The notes below the pieces were generated by a model, which saw only the letters and a program-made list of their open reading frames with translations, was not told where the DNA came from and ran no database searches. This document shows, piece after piece, positions 24,817 to 33,348 of a stretch of DNA of 49,108 nucleotides (position 1 is the first letter of the stretch; each line of letters starts with the position of its first letter). This DNA is from Phycisphaerales bacterium. GTDB lineage: Bacteria; Planctomycetota; Phycisphaerae; Phycisphaerales; SM1A02. The position numbers were made by a program, and so were the translations under genes. Location: assembly GCA_030748575.1 (NCBI GenBank), contig JASMLR010000013.1, positions 1-49,108 on the forward strand, in the 5' to 3' direction.

Positions 24817-26084
24817 TTGCACTGCTGGCGCTCGCCATGCTTGCGATCGCGACCTGGATGACCTCCATGGAGCGGGCGCTTCGCAATGGACCGCGGGGCG
24901 CGCTGCTGGAACACCTGACACGAACCGGCCGCACCACGCTCCGGGACGCCATCGAGCCCAAGCTGGATGGCGTCGCCGACGTGCTGTCGCTCAAGTCCCG
25001 AGCCCTTCAGATGGGGTTCCTCGCCGCATGGGTCTGGTCGATCGCCGGCTGGACCGAGCGGGAGACGTCCCACTGGGTCGCCATGCTGATCGTCGCCGGG
25101 GCGACGGCCGTACCGCTGATATGGATGGCATGCTCCGTGCTCGCGCCCGCCATTGCACGCTGGGCTGGCAAGGGGCTGCTCAAGCACTGCCTGTGGGTTG
25201 TGCGGTTGACGACCATTGGCGCAGGCATCGTGGCATGGATTCCGTCGTTCATCAGCGAAGTCGTTCGCAGACTCAGCGGCGCCCACCTGCAGCAGAACGG
25301 CCGAGCCGGCGAAGCTGAAGCTGAGTTGCTTCGCAGTATCGAAGCGAAGCAGCGAGAAGGCGAGTTGGCTGAAGGCGCGGCGACGCTGCTTGAGAATGTG
25401 GTCGACTTCAGTACGACGGATGTCGGCGAAGTCATGACGCCTCGAATAGAGATCGAGGGCATTCAGATGACCGACGATCTCGCCGCGATCCGTACGTTCA
25501 TTCTCGATGCCGGGCATTCACGCATCCCGGTCTTTGAAGAAGACCTCGACCACATTTCGGGGATCCTGTACGTCAAGGATCTGATCCCGTTCCTCGGAGC
25601 GCCCGCAAGCGAGTTCAGGCTCGGCCCACTTCTGCGGCGCCCGATCGTCGTCCCGGAGACCAAGCAGGTCGCAGACCTCCTCGCCGACTTTCAGCAGGCG
25701 GAAGTGCACATGGCGATTGTCGTCGATGAGTACGGTGGAACGGCGGGTCTGGCCACCATCGAAGATGTGCTTGAAGAGATCGTCGGCGAGATCTATGACG
25801 AGCACGAAGGCGATGACGAAGACGACGAGCCGGAACTCGTTGAGACGGCGATGTCCTCCTGGGAGGTCGATGGACGGTTCCACATCGATGACTTCAACGA
25901 AGCCGTCGAAACGTTGCTGCCCGAGGATGACGAGTACGACACCGTCGGAGGGTGGTTCACAGCGCGCATCGGCCGCGTGCCGGTCCCGGGAGAACATCTG
26001 GAGGAGCACGGGCTCGTGTTCACCGTTCTGGCGGCAGAACCGACCCATGTCACTCGGTTGAAGGTCGCCCGCGCCCAGTCTTGA
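24813..26084 (+). CDS. CorC/HlyC-type CBS domain membrane protein (CNNM-like)
   Basis: 423 residues. The ATG overlaps the ybeY stop (ATGA), with GGAGG eight bases upstream. Residues 1-150 hold three or four hydrophobic segments; this replaces the usual DUF21 domain but is weakly conserved. Next is a pair of CBS domains: VGEVMTPRIEIEGI near 209-222, then SRIPVFEEDLDHISGILYVK. A second part contains HMAIVVDEYGGTAGLATIED. An acidic loop and a C-terminal CorC_HlyC domain follow (EYDTVGGWFTARIGRVPVPG). Relatives are linked to magnesium or cobalt efflux and resistance. The ybeY-corC neighbourhood is common in bacteria. The acidic insert (EDDEPELVE) is ordinary for the family. Confidence 0.88.
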   Translation: MIALLALAMLAIATWMTSMERALRNGPRGALLEHLTRTGRTTLRDAIEPKLDGVADVLSLKSRALQMGFLAAWVWSIAGWTERETSHWVAMLIVAGATAVPLIWMACSVLAPAIARWAGKGLLKHCLWVVRLTTIGAGIVAWIPSFISEVVRRLSGAHLQQNGRAGEAEAELLRSIEAKQREGELAEGAATLLENVVDFSTTDVGEVMTPRIEIEGIQMTDDLAAIRTFILDAGHSRIPVFEEDLDHISGILYVKDLIPFLGAPASEFRLGPLLRRPIVVPETKQVADLLADFQQAEVHMAIVVDEYGGTAGLATIEDVLEEIVGEIYDEHEGDDEDDEPELVETAMSSWEVDGRFHIDDFNEAVETLLPEDDEYDTVGGWFTARIGRVPVPGEHLEEHGLVFTVLAAEPTHVTRLKVARAQS

Positions 26085-26097
26085 GGCCACCCCTTGG

Positions 26098-26103
26098 TAT
26101 CCT
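26098..26103 (+). promoter_or_regulatory. -10 box (TATCCT) abutting the carboxyltransferase start
   Basis: TATCCT preceded by GG, ending nine bases before the ATG at 26113. The spacer GCGTCCGCG has no ribosome binding site, so the mRNA is probably leaderless or nearly so. Confidence 0.6.
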
Positions 26104-26112
26104 GCGTCCGCG

Positions 26113-27750
26113 ATGAGCACAACGACATCCGATTTACGCTCGGCCACCGCTCGATTCATCGAGGAGGCCGAGGTCATCCGGGCCGGCGGTGGCGAGAAGG
26201 GTGTCGAGCGTCAACACCGACACGGACGCCTGACCGCGAGGGAGCGTATTCAGCAACTGGTTGACCCCGGCGGGCACCACTTTGAGTGCGGGCTCTTTGC
26301 CGCCTGGAACATGTACCAGGAGTACGGCGGCGCCCCGGGCGCCTCGGTCGTCACCACGATTGCGCCAGTTGGTGGGCGATTGAGCATGATTGTTGCGAAC
26401 GACGCAACGGTCAAAGCCGGCGCGTTCTTCCCGATGACCTGCAAGAAGATCATCCGAGCGCAGACGATTGCCGAGCGAGCGCGACTGCCGCTCATTTACC
26501 TCGTCGATTCTGCCGGCGTCTTTCTTCCGCTTCAGGAGGATGTCTTTCCGGACACCGACGACTTTGGTCGCATCTTCCGCAACAACGCCGTCATCTCGGC
26601 TGCAGGCATCCCGCAGATCGCCGCCATCATGGGCAACTGCGTGGCAGGCGGCGGGTACCTCCCGGTCCTCTGCGATGTCCTGCTTATGACCGAAGGAAGC
26701 GGGCTGTATCTGGCCGGACCCGCCCTGGTGAAGGCCGCCATCGGGCAGGAGGTCGACAGCGAAGATCTCGGCGGCGCCGAGATGCACGCGTCCATCTCGG
26801 GCACCGTCGATTACCGGGAGCCGGACGATGACGCCTGCCTGAAGCGACTCCGAAATCTCATGCTCGCCGACATGCGTACACCCCCCATGCAAGACTCCCC
26901 ACTCGAGTCAGCCCCGACGGCAGCCGAGCCGGACGCCGTGTACGACGTGTTCTCGGGAGATGCTCGCGACCAATATGACGTGGTGGAACTGCTCGCGAGC
27001 ATTGTGGACGAACACTCGTGGAACGAGTACCGCGCCGAGTTCGGCGCATCCATCGTGTGCGGCTACGCCCGGATCGATGGCCGCCCCTGTGGCATCGTCG
27101 CCAACCAGCGGAAGTTGACCGAGCGTGTCATGCCCGGAGGCAAGGACGGTCCGTCCAAAGCCATGAACATGCCGGCCGTGATCTACGTCGAAAGCGCCGA
27201 CAAGGCCGCACGCTTCATCATGGACTGCAACCAGAAGCGGATTCCGATCATCTTCATCCATGACACGACCGGCTTCATGGTCGGCAGAGACAGCGAGCAG
27301 GCGGGAATCATTCGCAGCGGGGCCAAGATGGTCAATGCGATGAGCAACAGCATTGTTCCGAAGATCAGCCTCATTACGGGGGGCTCGTACGGCGCCGGCA
27401 ACTATGCCATGTGCGGCCGGGCCTTCGACCCGTTCCTGACACTTGCGTGGCCAGACAGCCGATGCGCCGTGATGGGCGCCCAAAGCGCCGCGGGCACGCT
27501 GCTGCAGATCGACCTCGCGGCTCGCAAGCGTCGTGGCGAAGAAATCGATGACGCAGAGCGGAAGGCCCTGCTCGAAGCCATCACCGCCTCGTACAGCGAA
27601 CAGCAGGACATCCGGTACGGCGCCGCCCGGGGATGGGTCGACCGCATCATCGAGCCCCATCGAACACGCGAGGAACTCTCGGAGGCGCTGCAGATTGCTT
27701 CGACCTTTCCGATTGACGGCGAGTTTCGAACCGGCGTGATTCAAACCTGA
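26113..27750 (+). CDS. Acyl-CoA carboxylase carboxyltransferase (beta) subunit
   Basis: 545 residues. It transfers a carboxyl group from carboxybiotin to an acyl-CoA. Two crotonase-like halves are present. The first has GRLTARERIQQLVD, VVTTIAPVGGR and then DSAGVFLPLQEDVFPDTDDF (residues about 137-156), followed by IFRNNAVISAAGIPQIAAIM and GNCVAGGGYLPVLCD. This last block matches the 3-methylcrotonyl-CoA carboxylase beta type. The second half has KLTERVMPGGKDGPSKAMNM, DTTGFMVGRDSEQAGIIRSG and GGSYGAGNYAMCGRAFDP. A propionyl-CoA or branched-chain substrate is possible, given the mutase gene further on. No biotin carboxylase or carrier gene is adjacent. It has no ribosome binding site but a TATCCT box nine bases ahead. 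The SDR gene follows after one base. Confidence 0.92.
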   Translation: MSTTTSDLRSATARFIEEAEVIRAGGGEKGVERQHRHGRLTARERIQQLVDPGGHHFECGLFAAWNMYQEYGGAPGASVVTTIAPVGGRLSMIVANDATVKAGAFFPMTCKKIIRAQTIAERARLPLIYLVDSAGVFLPLQEDVFPDTDDFGRIFRNNAVISAAGIPQIAAIMGNCVAGGGYLPVLCDVLLMTEGSGLYLAGPALVKAAIGQEVDSEDLGGAEMHASISGTVDYREPDDDACLKRLRNLMLADMRTPPMQDSPLESAPTAAEPDAVYDVFSGDARDQYDVVELLASIVDEHSWNEYRAEFGASIVCGYARIDGRPCGIVANQRKLTERVMPGGKDGPSKAMNMPAVIYVESADKAARFIMDCNQKRIPIIFIHDTTGFMVGRDSEQAGIIRSGAKMVNAMSNSIVPKISLITGGSYGAGNYAMCGRAFDPFLTLAWPDSRCAVMGAQSAAGTLLQIDLAARKRRGEEIDDAERKALLEAITASYSEQQDIRYGAARGWVDRIIEPHRTREELSEALQIASTFPIDGEFRTGVIQT

Positions 27751-27751
27751 C

Positions 27752-28612
27752 ATGGCTCGTCGCATGGACGTGACCGGCCGGCCCATCGTCATCACCGGCG
27801 GAGGAACCGGGATCGGCGCTGCGACGGCCCGCGCGTGCGCAGCGGCCGGCATGCCGGTCTTCCTCGCTGGCAGGCGAGAAGCGCCGCTGGTTCAAACACG
27901 GGATGACATTCTTGCAGGGGGTGGCCGTGCGGAGGTGCTGCAGACGGACGTTACCGACACAGCGCATGCGCTCCAGTTGCTTGAGGCGGCAACGAACGCG
28001 TTCGGGCCGCCGTGGGCCGTGTTCTCCAACGCTGGCCGCGGGCTGGACCGCCCGGCGCACAGGACGACCGACGAAGAGATGCGATCCATCTTTGAAGTGA
28101 ACTTCTTTGCAAGCCAGGCGCTTCTCGGGGAGGCTGCCCGCCGCATGGTGGAAGATGGCGCTGGAGGGCACCTCCTGGCGTGCGCGTCCTGCGTGTCAAA
28201 GTTTGCGCCGCCCTACCACGGGGCCTACGCCGCCACCAAGGCCGCACAGGACCTGTACTGCCAGGCCATGCGGCTTGAGTTGGCCCCCGCCGGCATTCAC
28301 GTCTCAACCGTCCATCCGATCACCACAACGACGGACTTCTTCGACGTATCCGCAGACGTGAGCGGGCGATCAGGTGGCCGCAGCGGAATCGACCACACGC
28401 CTCGCCTGTTCCGGCAGTCCGCCGAGCGGGTCGCCGCTGCCGTGCTTCGGTGCCTGCGACGGCCCGTCGCCGAAGTGTGGACCAGCCGTGTGGTCCGACT
28501 CACCGCGGCCCTTCGAACACTCCGCCCGTCCATTGTGGATCGGCAGATGCGAGGCATGCTCGACCACCGCCGACTTCGAGGGGATGACCGCTCAGAAGCC
28601 GACCCGGACTGA
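27752..28612 (+). CDS. Short-chain dehydrogenase/reductase (SDR)
   Basis: 286 residues. The NAD(P) glycine motif is TGGGTGIG near residue 17. NAG appears at the cofactor-binding strand (VFSNAGRG) and N-x-F-A in EVNFFASQALL. The catalytic Ser is within ACASCVSKF, followed by Tyr and Lys in YAATK, spaced Y-x3-K. The C-terminal 60 residues are basic and contain no known domain. The substrate cannot be told. The ATG lies one base after the carboxyltransferase stop, so the two are probably expressed together, perhaps acting in the same acyl-CoA or lipid pathway. It converges on the LolA-like gene, 11 bases beyond its stop. Confidence 0.9.
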   Translation: MARRMDVTGRPIVITGGGTGIGAATARACAAAGMPVFLAGRREAPLVQTRDDILAGGGRAEVLQTDVTDTAHALQLLEAATNAFGPPWAVFSNAGRGLDRPAHRTTDEEMRSIFEVNFFASQALLGEAARRMVEDGAGGHLLACASCVSKFAPPYHGAYAATKAAQDLYCQAMRLELAPAGIHVSTVHPITTTTDFFDVSADVSGRSGGRSGIDHTPRLFRQSAERVAAAVLRCLRRPVAEVWTSRVVRLTAALRTLRPSIVDRQMRGMLDHRRLRGDDRSEADPD

Positions 28613-28623
28613 TACCCGGTCCG

Positions 28624-29403
28624 TCAGGGCGCTGGGGGCGCGGTCGTCGCTTGCCAGGGCTGCACGTCAACCGACCATCCCTCGCCGGGCAGCGCCATCG
28701 ACAACATCGCCTTGGAAGCCGCCGGAATCTCGTCGTGCCGCGCCACCTCGCTCAGGCGGATGCGCCGCGCGTCGCCGTTGGTCTCAACGGCGAGCACGCC
28801 CAGAGGCAGCCAGGAGGTTCGGTCGTACCACAGGTTGAGATGGGCCCAGTCCTCCGCCTCGGCCACGCCGGGCTTTGGCACGAGATGAAGGCCGATCACC
28901 TCGCGGTCCGTGGCTGCAGACGCGAGGAATGCATCCGGAGGCCCATCGAGCACGGTCACATCGAATCGCCGGAGTACATCCGCTCGCTTCTGGCCGATCG
29001 GAAGGGGAAACGGCCCGCCAAGCCTCATAGGGTCTGCAGTATCTCCGGGCGCCACGATCTGTCGCTTGATGAACTGCCGATTCGCCTGGTCAGCCTCCAG
29101 CAGCCATCCATCGGCAAACACCAGTCGCTTGGTCTCGCCGCGCCGGGCCATATCGCCCAGATCAATGCGGTAGTCGAACTGCACAGCCAGGCTGGGCCCG
29201 GGGTCGGCGGCGTACACCAGTCGCCCGGTTCTGAGTTCGCCGCCACCGATCAGCGCGTCATCCTTTCGGTACGCCACGTCTGCCGTCAAGGCTCCAAGGC
29301 TGGACCCCGCCTGCTCGATGTTGCTCAGCGCATCGTGCACCGGGTCCGCAGGCGGCTCGCACATCACCATCGCCGCCCCGACCGTCACCGCGTGGATCAA
29401 CAT
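28624..29403 (-). CDS. Exported LolA-like protein
   Basis: 259 residues. The start overlaps the ispF stop, the ATG beginning four bases before the TGA (ATGTTGA), so the two are coupled. A signal peptide (residues about 1-20) precedes PADPVHDALSNIEQAGSSLG. The pattern then follows the LolA/LppX-type half-barrel: an N-terminal helix, repeated strands, TGRLVYAADPGPSLAVQF, and KRLVFADGWLLEADQANRQF. The remainder is P-L-P-I-G-Q-K-R-A-D-V-L-R-R-F and a long C-terminal section including LWYDRTSWLPLGVLAVETNG. LolA family proteins ferry lipoproteins across the periplasm, and planctomycete homologs are common but of uncertain role. Identity is judged from the fold pattern. Confidence 0.75.
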   Translation of the reverse strand: MLIHAVTVGAAMVMCEPPADPVHDALSNIEQAGSSLGALTADVAYRKDDALIGGGELRTGRLVYAADPGPSLAVQFDYRIDLGDMARRGETKRLVFADGWLLEADQANRQFIKRQIVAPGDTADPMRLGGPFPLPIGQKRADVLRRFDVTVLDGPPDAFLASAATDREVIGLHLVPKPGVAEAEDWAHLNLWYDRTSWLPLGVLAVETNGDARRIRLSEVARHDEIPAASKAMLSMALPGEGWSVDVQPWQATTAPPAP

Positions 29404-29924
29404 GACCCATCCTTGGCGCGGTCGTCAGCGGGAGTCAACAGCGTCACGACATGAACCTCGATTGCGCGGCCTTCGCCCACCGCGTCCACGCCCTCGTGCG
29501 TCTTGCCTTTGACATTGACTCGGTCGACCGAGCATTCCGCCAGTTCCGCAATCCGCTCGCAGATGGCCGTGGCATGCGGTCCGATCTTCGGCCGCTGGCA
29601 GATCACGGTCGCATCGATATTTTCAATCCGCAGGCCGCGGGCGGCCACGCGGCGAACGGCCTCACGCACAAACACGCCGCTGTCCTGTCCGTCATGGCGT
29701 GGGTCATCGTCGGGAAACAACTGCCCGATGTCCGGGGCACCGATCGCCCCCAGCAGGGCGTCGGTCACCGCATGAAGCAGTGCATCGCCGTCCGAATGGC
29801 CGACAGGGCCGGCGGTGTGCTCAATCGGCACACCTCCAAGCACGAATGGGCGGCCCTCGCCTTCAGGCGGGAGTGCCTCCAGGCGATGCAAGTCGAACCC
29901 GTGCCCGATCCGGTATGCAGGCAT
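29397..29924 (-). CDS. ispF: 2-C-methyl-D-erythritol 2,4-cyclodiphosphate synthase
   Basis: 175 residues, slightly longer than the usual 160. IspF makes 2-C-methyl-D-erythritol 2,4-cyclodiphosphate in the MEP isoprenoid pathway. The zinc ligands are visible: Asp 11 and His 13 in GFDLHRLEAL, and His 43 in VGHSDGDALLHAVTDALLGA. IGQLFPDDDPRHDG follows. The substrate region DATVICQRPKIGPHATAICE is normal, as is NVKGKTHEGVDAVGEG. The ATG at 29924 has no ribosome binding site but a TACGCT box six bases ahead, so translation is probably from a leaderless mRNA. It precedes the LolA-like gene in an overlapping pair. No ispD is adjacent. Confidence 0.95.
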   Translation of the reverse strand: MPAYRIGHGFDLHRLEALPPEGEGRPFVLGGVPIEHTAGPVGHSDGDALLHAVTDALLGAIGAPDIGQLFPDDDPRHDGQDSGVFVREAVRRVAARGLRIENIDATVICQRPKIGPHATAICERIAELAECSVDRVNVKGKTHEGVDAVGEGRAIEVHVVTLLTPADDRAKDGSC

Positions 29925-29930
29925 CCCGGG

Positions 29931-29936
29931 AGCGTA
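29931..29936 (-). promoter_or_regulatory. -10 box (TACGCT) abutting the ispF start
   Basis: On the minus strand, TACGCT preceded by GC ends six bases before the ATG at 29924. The spacer is CCCGGG. Confidence 0.6.
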
Positions 29937-29967
29937 GCCGATACCACCGTGCAGCACGTCCACCGGA

Positions 29968-29973
29968 TAGGAT
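29968..29973 (+). promoter_or_regulatory. Putative -10 box (TAGGAT) of the 30043 gene
   Basis: TAGGAT about 69 bases ahead of the ATG. The leader contains AAGGAG directly before the start. It lies close to the ispF promoter on the other strand. Confidence 0.4.
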
Positions 29974-30042
29974 GGCCTGCGGAGCAGGGTTGGTCGGCCA
30001 GCCCGCCCCATGGACCACGTCGACTGCCAAGGAGATCGGCTG

Positions 30043-31227
30043 ATGCATCGTCTGTGTGTGCGTATCTGCCTGGCATGGAGTGCGGGCGTCGCTCTGGCGG
30101 GATGCAGCACGCTGAAGGGCGGCGGGCTGCTGCCCAGCGCCGCAGGAACCGCCAGCCCCATCACCTGGGAATCGACTGCAGCCTCCCCCAAGACCATCGT
30201 GCTCGTAGACGTGCGAACGGGCGAGAACATCTTTGAGATGGACATCCCCCTCGGCAAGCAGCTCTCCGTGCAGTTCTTCCAGGTCAAGGACCCGCAGAAG
30301 CACCCGAAGGCCCCGGACACCATGTTCTACGGTCTGCAGCCGGCAGGCCAGTGGGTCGGCGTGCTGGACGAGACCGTGGCGGTACCACACGCCGTCAACC
30401 GGCGAATCGACGTGTTCCTTCGAACGCCGGAACCCTTCACGCCGCCCGATCCCGCCCGGCCCGTCGTCGCCTACGAAGTGCCCAGGCCGGATGACGCCGG
30501 CGCGGTGACTTCAGAGTCGGCCGAACCGGCGCCGGCCGCCCAGCCCGATAGCCCCTCTGGTCAGGGGCCTGCCGAAGCGACATCGGCCACCGCCGAAGCG
30601 GCGGCCGACTCCGACGCAGCGGCCGAGGGCGCCGCAGATGCGCCCGCAGCAGCGCCCTCCGCGGCTCCCGAGTCCTCGCCCGCACCGGACACACCTGTGG
30701 ACGCAGCACCCGCAAGCGGGCCGGAACCGGACGCGGGGGCAGAAGTACCGGCCGACGCAGCGTCCGAGCCGGCGGCTGCGAGCGACCCGCCTGTGACCTC
30801 CCCCCCGGTGACTCCCGTCGCGTCGGCCCGACGCGCCGCCATGACATGGACCGACTCGGGACACGCCCGCCGCGTGTCCGTCTCCGATATGCGGACGGGC
30901 GCCGATGTGTTCGAAGTCGACGTGCCCGGCGGCCATGACCTCGTCCTGCACTTCTATGAGATGTGGACGCCGCCCGGAGCCGACAAGGACGTCGAGGCCA
31001 TGCACTGGCAGATCGTCCCCGCCGGCGCCGTGGTTGCTGTCCCCGCCCACCACGCCACGGTGCCGTCCGAGGCCCACCGCCGCGTCACGGAGCGTGAGGT
31101 GTACGCGGGCCGGGCCGCCGATCCGCAGGCACCGGCGCCGCAAGCGGCCCCCGATCCGGCCCCGGACGACGAGGCTCCAGCCCCACCACCGGTCGATCTG
31201 CTTGAAGATGACCCCACGCCGTCCTGA
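30043..31227 (+). CDS. Lipoprotein with a duplicated domain and an Ala/Pro/Glu linker
   Basis: 394 residues. The ATG at 30043 has AAGGAG nine bases upstream, and the lipobox is ALAGC with Cys 21. Residues about 45-150 form a first domain (SPKTIVLVDVRTGENIFEMD, then VQFFQV and QPAGQWVGVLDETVAVP). Residues about 155-265 are an Ala/Pro/Glu/Ser-rich linker. A second domain (about 267-355) repeats the first: RRVSVSDMRTGADVFEVDVP, LHFYEM and VPAGAVVAVPAHHATVP. The shared core is V-x-D-x-R-T-G-x-x-x-F-E-x-D-x-P. A Pro-rich tail ends the protein. The linker is disordered-looking and could let the domains reach from the outer membrane. The function is unknown. Confidence 0.85.
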   Translation: MHRLCVRICLAWSAGVALAGCSTLKGGGLLPSAAGTASPITWESTAASPKTIVLVDVRTGENIFEMDIPLGKQLSVQFFQVKDPQKHPKAPDTMFYGLQPAGQWVGVLDETVAVPHAVNRRIDVFLRTPEPFTPPDPARPVVAYEVPRPDDAGAVTSESAEPAPAAQPDSPSGQGPAEATSATAEAAADSDAAAEGAADAPAAAPSAAPESSPAPDTPVDAAPASGPEPDAGAEVPADAASEPAAASDPPVTSPPVTPVASARRAAMTWTDSGHARRVSVSDMRTGADVFEVDVPGGHDLVLHFYEMWTPPGADKDVEAMHWQIVPAGAVVAVPAHHATVPSEAHRRVTEREVYAGRAADPQAPAPQAAPDPAPDDEAPAPPPVDLLEDDPTPS

Positions 31228-31280
31228 ATTGGCCCCTTCCAGCCCGATCGCGCGGCGGTCGCCAGACCACGCGTTGGGGC

Positions 31281-31286
31281 TACAAT
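31281..31286 (+). promoter_or_regulatory. -10 box (TACAAT) of the mutase gene
   Basis: TACAAT preceded by GC, 33 bases ahead of the mutase ATG. It is close to the sigma-70 consensus. The leader holds GAGGGAG. Confidence 0.5.
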
Positions 31287-31319
31287 CGTCGGTTGGTTAC
31301 TTGAGGGAGCCCGCCGGCC

Positions 31320-32987
31320 ATGACGACATCTGACCACACACCTGCGACATCCACCACGGGCGACGGGTCTGCGGACCCCGCGACCGTCAGCCTCTCCGGC
31401 TACGTCATCGACCGCCTGTACGGCCCGGATCGGGTCGAAACGACCGCTCCGGGCAGCCCGGGCGAGGTCCATTCCCGCATCGGTGAGCCCGGCGCGTTCC
31501 CATACACCCGAGGCGTTCACCCGGGCATGTACCGCACCCGCGGCTGGACGATGCGGCAGTTCGCCGGCTTTGGCAGCGCCGACGATACGAACGCCCGCTT
31601 CAAGTACCTGCTTGAGAATGCCAAGGGCACCAACACGGGCCTCTCCACTGCATTCGACCTGCCCACCCTCATGGGCCGCGACAGTGACGACGGACTGAGC
31701 CTGGGCGAGGTCGGTCGATGCGGTGTCGCCATCGACACGATTGAAGACATGCACCGGCTCTATGCCGACATCCCCGTCGATGGGGTCACGGTCAGCCAGA
31801 CCATCAACGGCCCGGCCGCCGTCATCTGGGCGATGTACATCGCCATGGCGCAGCAGCGGGGCATGGACATCGCCAAACTCGGCGGCACGCTGCAGAACGA
31901 CATCCTCAAGGAGTTTCACAGCCAGAACGAGTTCATCTACCCACCGGAGGCTTCGGTGAAGCTCGTCGTCGACACGATCGAGTACGCCACGCAGCACCTC
32001 CCGCGATGGAACAGCGTTTCGATCAGCGGATACCACATTCGCGAGGCGGGCTCGACGGCAACGCAGGAACTGGCATTCACACTTCGCGACGGCATGGAGT
32101 ACGTGGAGGCTGCCATGAAGCGGGGGCTCGACGTCGACACCTTTGCGCCACGCCTGTCCTTCTTCTTCAACTCGCACAACGAGTTTTTCGAGGAGATCTG
32201 CAAGCTTCGCGCGGCGCGGCGCATCTGGGCCACTGCCATGAAGGATCGCTACGGCGCCAAGAGTGATCGGTCGCTGCTCATGCGAACACACGTGCAGACG
32301 GCGGGATGCTCCCTGACGGAGCAGCAACCCCTGAACAACGTCGTCCGCGTCGCCTATCAGGCCATGGCCGGTGTGCTCGGTGGGTGCCAGAGCCTGCACA
32401 CGGACAGCATGGATGAAACGCTCGGTCTTCCCACGGAAACGAGCGTCCGCGTGGCGCTGCGGACGCAACAGATTCTCAACGAGGAAACCGGAGTCACCCG
32501 TACGGTCGACCCGCTTGGCGGCAGTTGGTACGTCGAGGCCCTCACCGATCGCATGCAGGAGGACGCCGACGCCATCATTGGCGAGATCGACGACATGGGC
32601 GGCGTCGTCTCCGGCATCCACAAGGGCTACTTCCGCCGCTCGATCGCCGAGGCCAGTTACCGTTTCGGGCAGGAGATGGAAGCAGGCGACCGCGTGATCG
32701 TCGGTGTGAATGCCTTCACCGAAGGCAACGAAGATCATCAGGTTGACATCCTGCAGATTCCCCACGAAGTCGAGACGACGCAGTGTGACCGGCTCGCCGA
32801 CTTCAAGAAACGCCGGGACGACGATGGAGTGAAGGCAGCACTCGACACGATCCGCGCCGACGCCCGGAGCGACGCCAACCTGATGCCCTCACTCATCGCC
32901 GCCGCGCACGCCAACTGCACACTGGGCGAAATGGTCCAAGCGATGGCGGATGTGTTCGGCCGGTATGCAAGCGGTCCGGAGTGGTGA
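31320..32987 (+). CDS. B12-dependent acyl-CoA mutase large subunit (catalytic domain only)
   Basis: 555 residues. It resembles the catalytic TIM barrel of methylmalonyl-CoA mutase and 2-hydroxyisobutyryl-CoA mutase. These rearrange carbon skeletons of acyl-CoA esters using adenosylcobalamin. Motifs are [20 protein letters not shown] (65-84), then [18 protein letters not shown] (107-124). [18 protein letters not shown] follows, then [33 protein letters not shown] and [13 protein letters not shown]. The C-terminal B12-binding domain (DxHxxG) of one-chain methylmalonyl-CoA mutases is missing, so it needs a separate small subunit, not found here. At the position where I recall Asp in 2-hydroxyisobutyryl-CoA mutase, it has Ala (Ala 111), like methylmalonyl-CoA mutase. 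Substrate remains open. GAGGGAG precedes the ATG. Confidence 0.9.
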   Translation: MTTSDHTPATSTTGDGSADPATVSLSGYVIDRLYGPDRVETTAPGSPGEVHSRIGEPGAFPYTRGVHPGMYRTRGWTMRQFAGFGSADDTNARFKYLLENAKGTNTGLSTAFDLPTLMGRDSDDGLSLGEVGRCGVAIDTIEDMHRLYADIPVDGVTVSQTINGPAAVIWAMYIAMAQQRGMDIAKLGGTLQNDILKEFHSQNEFIYPPEASVKLVVDTIEYATQHLPRWNSVSISGYHIREAGSTATQELAFTLRDGMEYVEAAMKRGLDVDTFAPRLSFFFNSHNEFFEEICKLRAARRIWATAMKDRYGAKSDRSLLMRTHVQTAGCSLTEQQPLNNVVRVAYQAMAGVLGGCQSLHTDSMDETLGLPTETSVRVALRTQQILNEETGVTRTVDPLGGSWYVEALTDRMQEDADAIIGEIDDMGGVVSGIHKGYFRRSIAEASYRFGQEMEAGDRVIVGVNAFTEGNEDHQVDILQIPHEVETTQCDRLADFKKRRDDDGVKAALDTIRADARSDANLMPSLIAAAHANCTLGEMVQAMADVFGRYASGPEW

Positions 32988-33044
32988 ACTCCTGACCGCC
33001 CAGGGCCAGATGGAGCCAAGGACAATACAGTCCGCCGGCGGCAC

Positions 33045-33084
33045 AAAAGCAAAAAGACAGCTGCCCGCCTCCGAAGAGGCGGGC
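33045..33084 (-). terminator. Rho-independent terminator of the 33115 gene
   Basis: GCCCGCCTC (33063-33071) and GAGGCGGGC (33076-33084) form a perfect 9-bp stem with a 4-base loop. On the minus strand it is followed by a T-rich stretch (TCTTTTTGCTTTT, about 33045-33058), the classic form. It also lies behind the convergent mutase gene and may stop that transcript. Confidence 0.75.
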
Positions 33085-33114
33085 GGCTGCATTCAGTCAC
33101 TCAGATGCGGGCGA

Positions 33115-33348
33115 TCAGCCGCCGCGCTTCGAGAAGACATAGATGATCACCAACAGGGCGATCAGGCCGACGAATCCGCCTTGACCGAGTTCGTTGATGA
33201 AGCCCATCAGCCGCTCGGTGATCCCACCGAAGTACCAGCTGTCATCCTTGCCGAAGATGATCTGAACGATCACACCGACGGCGATGAACAGGAGCGAGAG
33301 ATCGATCAACTCACGCGCCCAGCCCTTGATAGTTGCCATTGCATTCAT
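33115..33348 (-). CDS. Small two-span membrane protein
   Basis: 77 residues. The ATG at 33348 has GAGGAG nine bases upstream; a second ATG lies at 33339. Two hydrophobic helices are clear: LIDLSLLFIAVGVIVQIIFG (about 14-33), and GGFVGLIALLVIIYVFSKRGG at the C-terminus (about 57-77). A short loop with KDDSWYFGGITERLMG lies between. No motif indicates the function. A strong terminator follows. It diverges from the large exoprotein at 33750 across 401 bases. Confidence 0.75.
   Translation of the reverse strand: MNAMATIKGWARELIDLSLLFIAVGVIVQIIFGKDDSWYFGGITERLMGFINELGQGGFVGLIALLVIIYVFSKRGG

Noticed and set aside
30954-32765. Minus-strand open frame of 603 codons opposite the mutase
   Set aside because: Antisense to the mutase with its strong family motifs; the composition is typical of shadow frames in GC-rich DNA.
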